From NCBI GenBank assembly GCA_947247005.1, contig OX365948.1, forward strand, positions 1,240,001-1,304,000: a stretch of 64,000 bases of DNA, written 5' to 3'. Below, in pieces: positions 43,471 through 53,493 of the stretch. The position numbers and the translations under genes were made by a program. Below the pieces are notes generated by a model. That model was not told where the DNA came from. It made no database searches and saw only the letters and a program-made list of their open reading frames with translations. This DNA comes from Spisula solida. Taxonomy: Eukaryota > Mollusca > Bivalvia > Venerida > Mactridae. Positions within the stretch are counted from its first letter, which is position 1, and every line of letters begins with the position of its first letter.

Positions 43471-45873
43471 GTATGTCTTCAATTCACTGTATCTTTTAAT
43501 TAATTTAGATTGATGCAATGTAGTATTGTAATACTCACTTAGGCGTATCTATGCTGTACAACAAACATCATGCTAGAGGCCTTCTATGACATGGGTATAG
43601 CTATAACTCCTCATTGTTTCAGGATCATGCACCGGAAAGTTTGTGTGCGAAGTAGTAGTGACAAGAGGCGGAATGTGTTTGCCAAAATGCATTGATGGAT
43701 ACATGGTTTGCAACGGCAGACCAGACTGCAGGAATGGTTTGGATGAATGTAATTGTACACCAACCACTGCTGTACCGACCACTGTAGCACCAAGAAGTAA
43801 ACATATGTTTTCTATGTATTATCCCCAACCGCTGAAATCTGTAGGGGGTATTGAAATGGCATTGTCCGTCCGTCAGTCCATATGTCCGCAGCCGTTTCTC
43901 TGTAACTAGCTGGTAGAAGTTCATGAAACTTGAAATAAATATAAACAACCTTACTGTTATGATGCCGGTCAAATATTTTTGTTGATCTATAAATAACTCT
44001 ATAAATAATTTTAAAGAATTAGTTGCTGGGTGACTCTCTTACAAAATTGATATTTTTGTCATGATTCATAAAAAACCTGGCCGCCAGTAGTTGGGGCTTG
44101 TTTTTCCCTATATATAATTAGTAATACAATGTATAATAAATAGTTTTTATCTGCAGACTGGAATTCATTACAAATTGGTTACATTGTTCTTTGACTGGTC
44201 AATTCTAAAAACAGCTAAACAATTGAAATTCATGCAGAACCATGGCAACCGAAATCAAGGTCCAGTTTTGATATGGTTCTTCTAGCTCAATGTGCACAGG
44301 TGAACAATAAAGAGCCATACACGACCATCTTTGTTTATTGGTCAATAATCGAGCTTACATTCTAAACTGCGCAATAGTAACCTGTAGGCGGGTGATAACA
44401 ATTAAACAAATACGTGGAAAAGTGCTGTAATGTCTTTATTTGTCATTTAATTTTAATTGTAAGTCTATAAAACTTTCTAATGATGTACTAGGGGTGATCT
44501 AGAAATAATATTACTTTTCTCATAACTTCTTACTCACCCCTCACACTTAAAAGAAATAGATCTCAGATGTATAGCACTTTATAAAGCTCACTCTGTCACT
44601 TTGTGAGGTGAGTTCAAACGAGATGACAACGCTAACAGTGACATGAACCATATCTAATTGTGGTTAAAATGCACTGTTCCATACATAAAGACAAAATCAG
44701 GGGATGAACTTACAGGTAGGTAATATGCTATGTCACAATTGAGCTACATGAGCTAGTGTACAGCTATGATTGGCCCTTGCAGTTTGACTTACTCCACCCA
44801 CTTTTGCCTAGGAGTGTAAATGGTGGTTTACTGGTGTGCAAGGATTAAATTTGTGAACCATGTACTTATGTTTTTGAAATTGATTTGCTTATTTCAGTCT
44901 GTGACTTTAATGCAGCTACGGTCTTTTGTGTAGATAGTGTTCCTTCCACATGGTTGTTTACGGTAATTGTGTTACTATTTATATACATATAACTATACTT
45001 GTAAGGCACATTAATTTGAAACTCTAACATGAAAGAGCATATTCTCGGAGTCTCATTGGGCACAATGACCCATGTGTTCCCAGGATTATAAGCCCCTGCC
45101 TATTGGGTTAAGTAGAGCCCCGCCTACTTGATTAAGTAGAGTCCCGCCTACTGGGTTTAGTAGAGCCCCGCCTACTGGATAAAGTAGAGCCCCCGCCTAC
45201 TGCGTTAAGTTGAGCCCCCACCTACTGGATAAAGTAGAGCCCCACCTACTAGGTTTAGTATACTGATAGCCCCGCCTACTGAGTTAAGTAGAGCCCCCGC
45301 CTACTGAGTTAAGTAGAGCCCCGGCCTACTGAGTTAAGTAGAGCTCAACCTTCTGTGTTTAGTAGGGCCCACGCCTACTCGGTTAAGTAGAGCCCCCGCC
45401 TACTGGGTTAAGTAGGGCACTCCGCCTACTGGGTTAAGTAGTATTTTACTCGTTTGCATAAATGAGTGGTAGAGATTTTTTATATGTGATTTATAAAATT
45501 GTCCGTATTTGTATATTTTATGTACATTGTTTTAACCATGGCTAAATCGTGATTATATAGATACGGTATGATAAAATAATAATATACTATGATATACCAA
45601 CAATGAACAGTTTCAAAAGATATCACCACAAATATGGTTATATGTTTGTAATATTATTTGTGTCTCTTTCAGTTTGATACAGTAAATGAAGACGATTGCT
45701 TAGATGCTTGTCGATTAATGTTTGACTGCAAATCAGTTGTTTCAGACCCAGGAGGAGGAAACTTGGATTATACTTGCTATATAACCGTTCTGGCCAATGA
45801 AGGAGACTACACAAATGCAGGTGTTACGGTTGAAGTGTGTATGGGTTCATCAAATATTGTGTTTGTGTGTTAA
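43326..45873 (+). CDS. Secreted LDLa-like / PAN-like cysteine-rich protein (exons 2-5)
   Basis: Four exons whose phases join without error: 43326-43470, 43623-43796, 44898-44962 and 45673-45873 (585 bases; 194 residues plus stop, plus an unfound exon 1). Order: signal-peptide core IILVLLMLMVTLANA; short basic linker KHYGSRYGYG; an LDL-receptor class A-like module; a TPTTAVPTTVAP linker; a PAN/apple-like segment (CDFNAATVFCVDS, EDDCLDACRLMFDCKSV, TCYI). Likely an extracellular recognition or matrix protein; no catalytic motif. The start is uncertain: an in-frame ATG at 43356 exists but would cut the signal peptide short. Confidence 0.72.
43623..43796 (+). CDS. LDLa/PAN gene, LDLa-like exon
   Basis: Acceptor 'cattgtttcag', donor gaa|gtaaac. 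Eight cysteines; the pattern CNGRPDCRNGLDEC matches the C-terminal half of an LDLa module (C-D-G-x-x-D-C-x-D-G-S-D-E-x-x-C) with Asn in place of the first Asp, so calcium binding may be weakened. Confidence 0.8.
44205..44340. repeat. Dispersed repeat Q, copy 2, in an intron
   Basis: Direct relative of 33220-33400: 'ttgaaattcatgcagaac', 'tcaatgtgcacaggt'. Confidence 0.65.
44898..44962 (+). CDS. LDLa/PAN gene, 65-bp exon
   Basis: Acceptor 'cttatttcag', donor acg|gtaatt. Found because the flanking exons do not share a phase: this exon takes phase 1 in and gives phase 0 out, encoding CDFNAATVFCVDSVPSTWLF and T. Confidence 0.75.
45085..45450. repeat. ~25-bp tandem repeat, ~14 units, in an intron
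   Basis: Units of 24-28 bp around 'agagccccgcctactgggtt' followed by 'aagt', much more GC-rich than the surroundings. It lies in the last intron of the LDLa/PAN gene. Confidence 0.93.
45673..45873 (+). CDS. LDLa/PAN gene, last exon
   Basis: Acceptor 'tgtctctttcag'. Encodes FDTVNEDDCLDACRLMFDCK and onward, ending NIVFVC and TAA at 45871-45873. The C-x3-C-x5-C spacing (DCLDACRLMFDC) is PAN/apple-like. Confidence 0.8.
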   Translation, partial: FDTVNEDDCLDACRLMFDCKSVVSDPGGGNLDYTCYITVLANEGDYTNAGVTVEVCMGSSNIVFVC

Positions 45874-46029
45874 TCTGATGAATAAGAAGACAACACGTGC
45901 TCAGTACGTCGTATTCAACACAGACTTACAATTTAAGTGAAAAATAGAAGATGGTGATCACTTAAGTCTTCAAAGTTTGAGAAGCATTTATACATGTACA
46001 AGATGAGTCCATGGAAAACATTTTATTGA

Positions 46030-46036
46030 AAATAAA
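46030..46036 (+). terminator. Candidate polyadenylation signal of the LDLa/PAN gene
   Basis: AATAAA in 'gaaaataaaccag', about 160 bases past the stop codon. Confidence 0.5.
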
Positions 46037-46064
46037 CCAGACTGTATATATATTCTGTTTTTGA

Positions 46065-46505
46065 AATACATTTTATACCTGATACGTTGCGTTATGTACA
46101 TGTATCTGGATTGCTGAAAGCGTTTTACAATGGATTGTTGTATAACTTTCTTTGTATCTGTCAAATATTTACCATTAAAACATGCAACTCAGTCCTTTCA
46201 TGGCTCACAGCAATAATAAAACACGATCATACTGATTCAATACATTTTACTCATTTTAGTCATAGGGTTTTGTTTGTGAAATTGATTTTATACCTGATGT
46301 CGAGGGTCCTCATCGTTTCGTTATGTACATACATCTGGATATCGCTGAAAGGGTTTTACAGGATTGTTTGGTAACTTCCTTTGTAACTGTCAAATATTGA
46401 CCACTAAAACACGCAAGTAAGTCGTTTTCATGGCTCACAGCAATAGTAATGGACAATCAAATCAACTTGATTAATTACATTTGACTGATTGTAGCCATAG
46501 GCTTA
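46065..46505. repeat. Tandem duplication of a ~215-bp segment
   Basis: 46065-46270 and 46285-46505 share 'cgttatgtacat', 'tttcatggctcacagcaata' and 'actgtcaaatatt'-like segments in the same order, with moderate divergence. Confidence 0.8.
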
Positions 46506-46861
46506 TTTCATTTTCTACACGCTTTGCTTTTACTGATATTATATACAACACTTATATACAAAAAGCTTTTTATAATACATATTGATATCAGAGAGAAAAA
46601 ATAATGTTTGCAATTAGACTCTGTCACATTTCCCCATATATGGGTACGTATCATCACTTCTTGTTCCATGTGTATTTCTTGCATTGCAAATATTGAACAA
46701 GGGAATGCAGTCTGGCATACACGTACAACATGATGCAGCAATGATATTCAGGCGAGATTCAAACCAACAGTAGCGATTTTGAGATTTCTTCGTTTCATGT
46801 CAAGTACAATGTTCCGTTTCTGTGGAGTGTTACTTTGTGTGATGGCCCTTGCCTCGGGTGC
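46506..46861. other. Non-coding sequence
   Basis: No gene recognised between the duplication and the TIR element. Confidence 0.35.
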
Positions 46862-47094
46862 GTGACCATGGCCGTAACTAGGATTTTTCAAGAGGGGGTG
46901 CGAAATCGGGTCTTGAAGAGGTGACGGGATTGTTGAGATAAGGAGGGGTGTGTAGATCTGCCCCTCCTGCTGACGGAGGTTATGGCTTAAATTACACAGT
47001 ACATTAATTGAGAAAAATGTTCTGTTTATCTGAGATGCCTTCTATACCACACAAACTCGTTCTTCTATTGACACAATGCACAGGCAGTAAACTG

Positions 47095-48001
47095 TTATTG
47101 TGCGAGCGAAGTGTGCTAGAAAAACTGCATAGTTTATCTGATATGCATACAAACTCGTTCTTCAAATGACACTATTTCGAAGCGAGCGAGAAAAAACACG
47201 TTAGTTATCTGACCTGCATGGGACACAAAATTCCATGTGTTTTTGTGTGCTCTACTTGTTACTTTATGCATATTAAGTTTAAATATTGAGCGAGCGTATA
47301 ATAATGTTTTCTGAGCTGCATGAAACACAAAATCGTTCTCTACTTGATGTTATTAAACGATTACAAGCGAGAGAATCAAATTAGTAGAAAATTGCTTTGT
47401 TTTTCTGACACAAACCAATTCTCTACCTTATACTATTCACTGTAAAAAATTAAATAAACATCGAGCGAAACGAGCTGGAAGAAAAATGCAATGCAGCTGA
47501 CTGATGCATAACACACAAACCCGTTCTAAACTTTATACGATTTAATTTTTAAAAAAATGAGCGAGCGTAGCGAGCTAGAAAAAACGCATTGTTGGTCTGA
47601 ATAGCATGCCAGGTATAATTTTTTGTGCTAGCAGCATACCAGCCATGATGATAAAGTTATTGAGCGAGCGAAGCGAGCAAGAAAGAATGCATTGCTTACC
47701 TGAACAGCATTTATCACAGACTAGTTTTAAACTATAGAAGACATTGACAAAAGTATTGAAAAAGTTAATTTGCGAGCGAAGCGAGCTTGAAAAAAATTCG
47801 GAATTTATAAATTTCATCCATAAAAATGCATTGTTCGATCTGAACAGAATGCCAGCTAAAAGAAGAAAACGCAGTCTTCAGCCTAGCAGCAAACCAGCAA
47901 ACCAGTTCTTTAAATGTTCCATTATATTTATTTTGTGAGCGGAGCGAGCTAGAAAAAATGCATTGTTTATCTGAACAGCATGCCACAGACCCGTACTAAG
48001 C
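47095..48001. repeat. Irregular tandem repeat, ~75-160 bp units, 'gagcgagcgaagcgagc'
   Basis: Nine units marked by GAGCGAGCGAAGCGAGC variants near 47103, 47178, 47288, 47367, 47462, 47560, 47660, 47771 and 47934, most followed by 'gaaaaaatgcattg' and 'ctgaacagcatgcc'. A tenth is at 53517, beyond the Ngaro insertion, showing that the array was split. A related unit is at 57903. Confidence 0.85.
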
Positions 48002-48167
48002 TGACCAACTGTCTCGTTGAAGGATTCTCAGAAAAAGGAAGTGGATGGTGCGTGCGCATACAAATATGTGACAAACACTAAGGACAAAAACCTCTAAATG
48101 TTTAAGCCCAAGACAATTGATTGGCCGCCTCAAAATAACATCACCTATCATGAAGTGATAGCTGCCA
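48002..48167 (-). repeat. Terminal direct repeat of the Ngaro-like element, 3' copy
   Basis: Starts 'tgaccaactgtctcgttgaa', ends 'atgaagtgatagctgcca'. Matches 53328-53493 base for base as far as I can compare. Confidence 0.9.
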
Positions 48168-48975
48168 TTATTTAGTGAAGGCGGACAAAGAGTAACCAGT
48201 GTGTACAATCACAAAGCTTCAATTATATAATAAAACTCAATATACAAACAAACTAGATGATCGATTACAGATAAGTTTAATGTTTTAAGGTTTGGCAATG
48301 TTAGGTCACGGCTTACACATTTCGGGCTGCCGACAGTACAAAGGGCTAGCCCTAACAACAACAAAATATCAATCAATAAATTCCAATCAATAAATTCAGT
48401 ATCAAACTACAAATTAAAGAATAAGTGTTTGAGCCAACTCTGGGTAACAGGTGTTGGGCTCACCTTAAAATTGTATTATTATATATAATAATTGGATAAG
48501 GCTGTCTGCCATATGGACCCTGCACACGGTACAGGTACTCCATGGACCAGTGTGCCGGGACCACCGCCACGAATGGTGGGGCCAGCCAAATCCAGCCGTG
48601 CAACAAAACCCAACATTGCCGATTGAAAATAAAATAAAATTAAAATTAACGGCTCTCTGCCTGAATAATATAGCCACGTTAATTTTTAAAAGTAATTAAT
48701 TAGTCCAAATTTGATTGCCAGAGCAAAACACAGCAACTTTCAGGGTACATAAGCCAATGAGCAACAGTTAAGATTGTATTTCATCATATATGCAGCAAAT
48801 CATCAACAGCTTGATGCAAACAATATAATATTGTACTTAAAATGGAATGCCGTGAACGACAAACCTGTGACCGTACACACACTTTACAATACGCAAGGTT
48901 CCAAATATAGCTAGCCTTGTAAATACAAAATATCAATTTGTTAACGCAACATAATCACAGGGCAGTGAGAAGCGA
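48168..48975 (-). other. 3' non-coding region of the Ngaro-like element
   Basis: Between the SGNH frame and the terminal repeat. Contains short polyadenylation-like motifs and no convincing frame. Confidence 0.5.
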
Positions 48976-49593
48976 CTAATATCGATAGTTAGAATTAATG
49001 ACCGCACGGCCATTTCTTATGACTTCCAGTTGTGCTGACAATTCATTTAATAGAATATCATTTCCTAATGCAGTCAGATGGACCCCATCACTACAGAACA
49101 ACTCATTGCCAGCAGAACGCAAATCAGCATATTTGATATACGACCCCCCGGCTTGACAAACTTTCGTAGCGGCGTAATTATTCAGACGCTTGCGTGCCCG
49201 GTTCATAGCTGCCGCATTATCAGAGTATCGCCAAACTCTACGGGGCAATATTTCGGACCAAATAATTTTTGTGGACGGCCAATGTTTATGAATATCATGC
49301 ACAATGTTATCAACACAGTACCTGAGAACATGCATACACGAACGGCCAATGTCATTTCCGCCACAATGAATTAAAACATAGTTTGGTTTATCACCCACTT
49401 TAAATAAAACTTTAAGTTTTCTACGAAGATTCAAGAGTGTGATTCCACTGTAACCCTGCCACCATAACTTCATGTTTTGGGTTTCTAAGCCCAAATTTGT
49501 ACCACGAGAACTGCCTCGAGCTGCCGTAAACGCATGACGAATGATGGAAGACCCCAAACACCACACCAGACAGGAATCGGCATCTAAAATCAC
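48976..49593 (-). CDS. SGNH/GDSL-type hydrolase of the Ngaro-like element
   Basis: 205 residues. Block I is CLGSSIIRHAF (catalytic Ser in GSS in place of GDS), block III is HCGGNDIG (Asn), and block V is CSDGVHLTALGN (Asp and His), so the Ser-Gly-Asn-His set is complete. Hydrolases of this type accompany Ngaro and some other YR or LINE elements; the substrate and function in the element's life cycle are not known, an esterase acting on lipids or carbohydrate esters being the usual guess. It lies 42 bases downstream of the recombinase stop. Full-length and unbroken. Confidence 0.88.
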   Translation of the reverse strand: MILDADSCLVWCLGSSIIRHAFTAARGSSRGTNLGLETQNMKLWWQGYSGITLLNLRRKLKVLFKVGDKPNYVLIHCGGNDIGRSCMHVLRYCVDNIVHDIHKHWPSTKIIWSEILPRRVWRYSDNAAAMNRARKRLNNYAATKVCQAGGSYIKYADLRSAGNELFCSDGVHLTALGNDILLNELSAQLEVIRNGRAVINSNYRY

Positions 49594-49635
49594 TTGTAGC
49601 TAGTTAGCATGTGATATTGTAAAAATTCTTATTAA

Positions 49636-50637
49636 CTAGAACAGTTTTGGCACAGAAAACTCAGCAGGACGAATGTACGACTTATATGCATCCGAACTCC
49701 ACCTGCCTGCCATTTTGATTTGTTCGGGTGACCATCCCATATCTGCAGCGGCCGAAGCTGCACCTATTCTAAACGAATGGGATCGGTAACGCTGATACTC
49801 ATACCCCAGCGTGACAAAAGCCTTTTTCATAACTGCACTGAACTGGTACCGTGTCAAAGGAGAACCATTGAAATGACAAAACAGCGGTCCATCACGGGGT
49901 GGTCTAATTGCCATGAACTGTTTCAGATTTTTTACCGGGCAAATACTACCACCCATTTTCGAAATTATTAATGCCACACCTTTCCCAATTTGGTCTGTTT
50001 TAGAAAATCTTATTTTGACAGTTACAAATGCCTCAGACTCGTGCAAAGCGACATCTTTAATCGACAATACAGTTTCAACCGAACGCCCCCTTGTAACTGC
50101 CAATTCACCAACCCGCAGAAAACCATAAAAGGCAAGTGTATATGCAGATGCAAAAAGGCAAGATTCGTAGCTGGTTGAGCAGACCGATGGCAATTTAAAG
50201 ACTAATTCATATAAAACAGACGGAGTTATGGGCAGGCGTGAATCTGCTTGCGCATGCCCTGACCGACGATAACCCTCTATAACCTTACTCACTAGAAAAT
50301 GTTTTGTATTATCATCTTTACTTAATGTCTTACACTGAAAGCTGACAGCGTTCAAGTAGGCTCGTGCTGTAGCATGAGCTAAACCTTTTAAAGACAAGTA
50401 TGCCAGAAATTGCACGATGTGAGAGACTTGAGGTGGCCAATCGGTATTTAAAGCAAATTCCTGACGAAAAGCCCTAAATCTATCTAAACCAACTTTGTAA
50501 GCACAGGTCGTATTAGAAGCCAATGATGATTTCAACAGTCTGCTTGCCTCGCTTTGCAAAGAATGGAGAGTAACGCCTGAGGAACCTCCTCTGGAAATTC
50601 CGCTGCCTCTGGAGCCAGTGTCCTGAATCGCTGCCAC
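49636..50637 (-). CDS. Tyrosine recombinase of the Ngaro-like element
   Basis: 333 residues, uninterrupted. N-terminal SAM-like region (SSLASNTTCAYKVGLDRFRA), then the catalytic domain: FYGFLRVGELAVTRG carries the first Arg, RYRSHSFRIGAASAAA the H-x-x-R box, GRWSSDAYKSYIRP the late Trp/His position and the nucleophilic Tyr. It would integrate the circular cDNA. It overlaps the RT frame by 106 bp in a different frame, so translation by frameshift, re-initiation or a separate transcript is needed. Confidence 0.92.
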   Translation of the reverse strand: MAAIQDTGSRGSGISRGGSSGVTLHSLQSEASRLLKSSLASNTTCAYKVGLDRFRAFRQEFALNTDWPPQVSHIVQFLAYLSLKGLAHATARAYLNAVSFQCKTLSKDDNTKHFLVSKVIEGYRRSGHAQADSRLPITPSVLYELVFKLPSVCSTSYESCLFASAYTLAFYGFLRVGELAVTRGRSVETVLSIKDVALHESEAFVTVKIRFSKTDQIGKGVALIISKMGGSICPVKNLKQFMAIRPPRDGPLFCHFNGSPLTRYQFSAVMKKAFVTLGYEYQRYRSHSFRIGAASAAADMGWSPEQIKMAGRWSSDAYKSYIRPAEFSVPKLF

Positions 50638-52466
50638 TGTTTACGAGAAATTGCATCCGCAATAGAATTTTGTTCAGAAAAAATGTGCATAGCTTTAAAT
50701 ACAATGTTATACCTCATTGCAAGCAAAACCAATTGCCTAACCAAAACCATAGTTCGCTTTGACCTGCATGTCTGCTTATTCAGTATAGTGACCAAAGCTT
50801 CATTGTCAATATATAAAATTATTCTTTTATTCCTAAATGTAGCGCCCCATAATATAACGGCCATAAGCACTGGAATCATTTCCAAAAATGTTATATCTTT
50901 CAGCAACGCCGTTGCCTCCCAGCAATGCGGCCACCCTAAATAACACCACCTGCCTGAATAATAACAGCCACACCCGAACTTTGCCGAACCGGCACTGTCT
51001 GTAAACAGCGAAAGCGTTTCAGAATTTAACCACAACTGCTCAGGAATTTTTGACACACCATTAAAATCGTCCAAAAAGGTCAACCAAACTAGCATATCCT
51101 CTTTTAAGGCCAATGAGACTCGAATCCTGTGGTATGGTTGTTTTAAACCTATCATCTGGTCATAGAATCTCCGCAAAAAAGCCCTGCCCGATCGAATTGC
51201 CTTAGAGAAAAAACACAGCATGCCTACCAAAGACTCCAATTCGTGCAAAGTAACTTTTTTCCTTAACATATACCTTAACAATGTGTCCTTAAGCAATGCT
51301 ACTTTATGAATAGGAATTCGGATAAGCATATTGTCAGAGTCTAGTTCGAGACCTAAAAATATCATAACTGTGGTTGGACCAACCGACTTATCATCCGACA
51401 ATGGAATATTAAGCTGTCGGCAGACGTCTTCAAAAGAGTTAACCAATTCAATACAATTATCTGATCCCTTATATCCCGCAAAAATGAAATCGTCCAGGAA
51501 ATGGTCCAAAGTATTTATGGCAGTGTTATGCTGTACTAACCAATGAATGAATGAAGAAAACTTTTCAAACAATAGACAAGATGCACTGCAGCCCATGGGA
51601 AGACACTTGTCAATGTAAATCTGATTTTCCATCTCTATACCCAACAAGTGAAAATCTGCCGGATATACAGGTAATAAACGAAAGGCCGATTTGATATCTC
51701 TCTTTGCCATCAATGCAGATTTACCTAAACCTAGCACCATATCTGCTACCTTGTCAAATGATGTATACTGAACAGAAGTGAACATTTTGTTTATCCCTTC
51801 ATTTACACTAAATCCAGTGGGATGAGACAAGTGGGTAATAAGACGCCATCCACCATCTGATTTGGGAACGACCCCTATGGGAGATATTTTTAAGTTAGAC
51901 AATGGCGAAAACTGAAAGGGGCCACATATCCTACCCAATTCAACTTCTTTTTTAATTTTATTCATTACAATATCAGGATATTCAAATGCAGACTTCAAAT
52001 TTTTTGATTTCATGGCTTGCCGTGAGCCAGAATAATTCAGTTTAAAACCATATGTAAACCCCTCAAGTAATTCTATTGCAATGTCATTAAAAGGATACAC
52101 AGCCAAAAATTCCTCAAGAACCGACACATTAACTGGGGAATACCCTAGGTCCCACAAACCTTGGCGAGTTGGTTGTACCTGGAGCCCTAGGTCTGAAGAG
52201 TGGCCTCTGTGTTCCATGGGTAACATAAGAACCTCGGGCCCGTATTGGTGACTGGGAACGTACGAAGGGCTGTGTATATCTGGATGACCTGTAACCCCTT
52301 TCTCCAACTGGACACCTCCCTGCAGGTTATCATGCAATACCACGTCCGTCCCTTCTGACACTGTCCCATCTGTTTGACAGCCTACACCACTACTGGCAGC
52401 CACTGGCACCTCCGTCGTCACCTTCTGTTTCCTCTTTCGTTTGTTCGTCGTTACTCTAGTGTTCAT
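50532..52466 (-). CDS. Reverse transcriptase-RNase H of the Ngaro-like element
   Basis: 644 residues, uninterrupted. Residues ~1-100 are basic then low-complexity (RKRKQK near the start), of unknown role. RT core: ISPIGVVPKSDGGWRLITHL, ALMAKRDIKSAFRLLPVYP (first Asp), LPMGCSASC, HFLDDFIFAG (catalytic DD, with LDD in place of YxDD), FLGLELDS. RNase H: SLFTDSAGSAKFGCGCY, LEMIPVLMAVILWG, LYIDNEALVTILNK and NSIADAISR, giving the D-E-D-D set. The motif style is that of DIRS/Ngaro polymerases. It ends inside the start of the recombinase frame. Confidence 0.92.
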   Translation of the reverse strand: MNTRVTTNKRKRKQKVTTEVPVAASSGVGCQTDGTVSEGTDVVLHDNLQGGVQLEKGVTGHPDIHSPSYVPSHQYGPEVLMLPMEHRGHSSDLGLQVQPTRQGLWDLGYSPVNVSVLEEFLAVYPFNDIAIELLEGFTYGFKLNYSGSRQAMKSKNLKSAFEYPDIVMNKIKKEVELGRICGPFQFSPLSNLKISPIGVVPKSDGGWRLITHLSHPTGFSVNEGINKMFTSVQYTSFDKVADMVLGLGKSALMAKRDIKSAFRLLPVYPADFHLLGIEMENQIYIDKCLPMGCSASCLLFEKFSSFIHWLVQHNTAINTLDHFLDDFIFAGYKGSDNCIELVNSFEDVCRQLNIPLSDDKSVGPTTVMIFLGLELDSDNMLIRIPIHKVALLKDTLLRYMLRKKVTLHELESLVGMLCFFSKAIRSGRAFLRRFYDQMIGLKQPYHRIRVSLALKEDMLVWLTFLDDFNGVSKIPEQLWLNSETLSLFTDSAGSAKFGCGCYYSGRWCYLGWPHCWEATALLKDITFLEMIPVLMAVILWGATFRNKRIILYIDNEALVTILNKQTCRSKRTMVLVRQLVLLAMRYNIVFKAMHIFSEQNSIADAISRKQWQRFRTLAPEAAEFPEEVPQALLSILCKARQADC

Positions 52467-53327
52467 TTCTATAAAATTAAAACATAGAATAATTCACTAA
52501 CCACGAAAATTAAACTCTATTTGTCAGAACAGCCTATGAATAAGCAAATATCAATCGCTTGTTTAGCGCAATTGTCTCAGTTTAAATGCATTGTACTTAA
52601 ATTTCTCTTGGGACTTTTATTATGCATTAACTCTCGATATTAACAATATTTAAACCTCTGACGGAGTGAGTGTACCCGTTTAAACCTTTCAACACGTAGT
52701 AAACTCTCTCTCTATACATCCAACAGGTTAACTTTCATCAACCAATGAAAATTTGTATCAGGTTCATAGCAGGTAAAATATCAAGATATTGTAGTATTTA
52801 AAGCAGCGTGTGAATTGTAACGATTACTTGAAAATTCAAAGCGCTGAAGGTAGCGAATTCAAAGCGCTGAAGGTAGCGTAGTTGTGGTTTTTTGGGGTTG
52901 TAATAAATTGAACGTTTAGCATGTAATAATTATACATAAATTTAAACTCAGTAGGCTGCCCAATCTCGAACTTAAACCCACCAGTCGCAATGCCCATCGA
53001 ACTCGTCACATCTATGAACATGATGCATAGAAACTATATATACCAGGCACCCAGTGACATATACAGTGTATGTCTACGGTACTATAATATTTCATGATTT
53101 AGCATGATTTGTATAAAGATAAAATAAATTTAAAACAAATCCTGGCGCATTGCGCTTTCGACAAGTCAATCGTCATCTGTCGATATCCACCGTGATTTAG
53201 GTCCATCTGCCACTAATCACCCTGTAAACCACCACAGTAATCAGTTAGGTACATCTCTAAACCGAAATATCAACACAGGATTGCAAATAACAGCTGCTTG
53301 AAAAGGAAAACTTTTTTAAGAAATAAA
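52467..53327 (-). other. 5' region of the Ngaro-like element, no gag seen
   Basis: About 860 bases upstream of the RT start hold only short frames (61 codons at most). Ngaro elements normally carry a gag-like frame first; either it has been lost, or the N-terminus of the RT frame stands in for it. Confidence 0.5.
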
Positions 53328-53493
53328 TGACCAACTGTCTCGTTGAAGGATTCTCAGAAAAAGGAAGTGGATGGTGCGTGCGCATACAAATATGTGACAA
53401 ACACTAAGGACAAAAACCTCTAAATGTTTAAGCCCAAGACAATTGATTGGCCGCCTCAAAATAACATCACCTATCATGAAGTGATAGCTGCCA
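53328..53493 (-). repeat. Terminal direct repeat of the Ngaro-like element, 5' copy
   Basis: Partner of 48002-48167. The outer neighbour 'atattgactgaaaagtaatt' belongs to the host array. Confidence 0.9.

Larger units (their letters stand above)
48002..53493 (-). mobile_element. Ngaro-type tyrosine-recombinase retrotransposon, apparently intact enzymatic ORFs
   Basis: 5.5 kb, minus strand, bounded by two 166-bp direct repeats that look identical by eye (48002-48167; 53328-53493). Order in transcription: RT/RNase H (52466-50532), tyrosine recombinase (50637-49636), SGNH hydrolase (49593-48976). The combination of YR with an SGNH hydrolase is characteristic of Ngaro elements. It sits in the 'gagcgaagcgagc' array and the flanks join without a target duplication, as expected for recombinase-mediated integration. 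No gag-like frame is visible in 52467-53327. Canonical Ngaro split direct repeats (A1-B1A2-B2) were not resolved here; I see simple terminal direct repeats. Confidence 0.88.

Noticed and set aside
48002..53493. LTR retrotransposon (Gypsy/Copia) interpretation of the direct-repeat-bounded element
   Set aside because: There is no protease or DDE integrase; the element carries a tyrosine recombinase and SGNH hydrolase and shows no target duplication.
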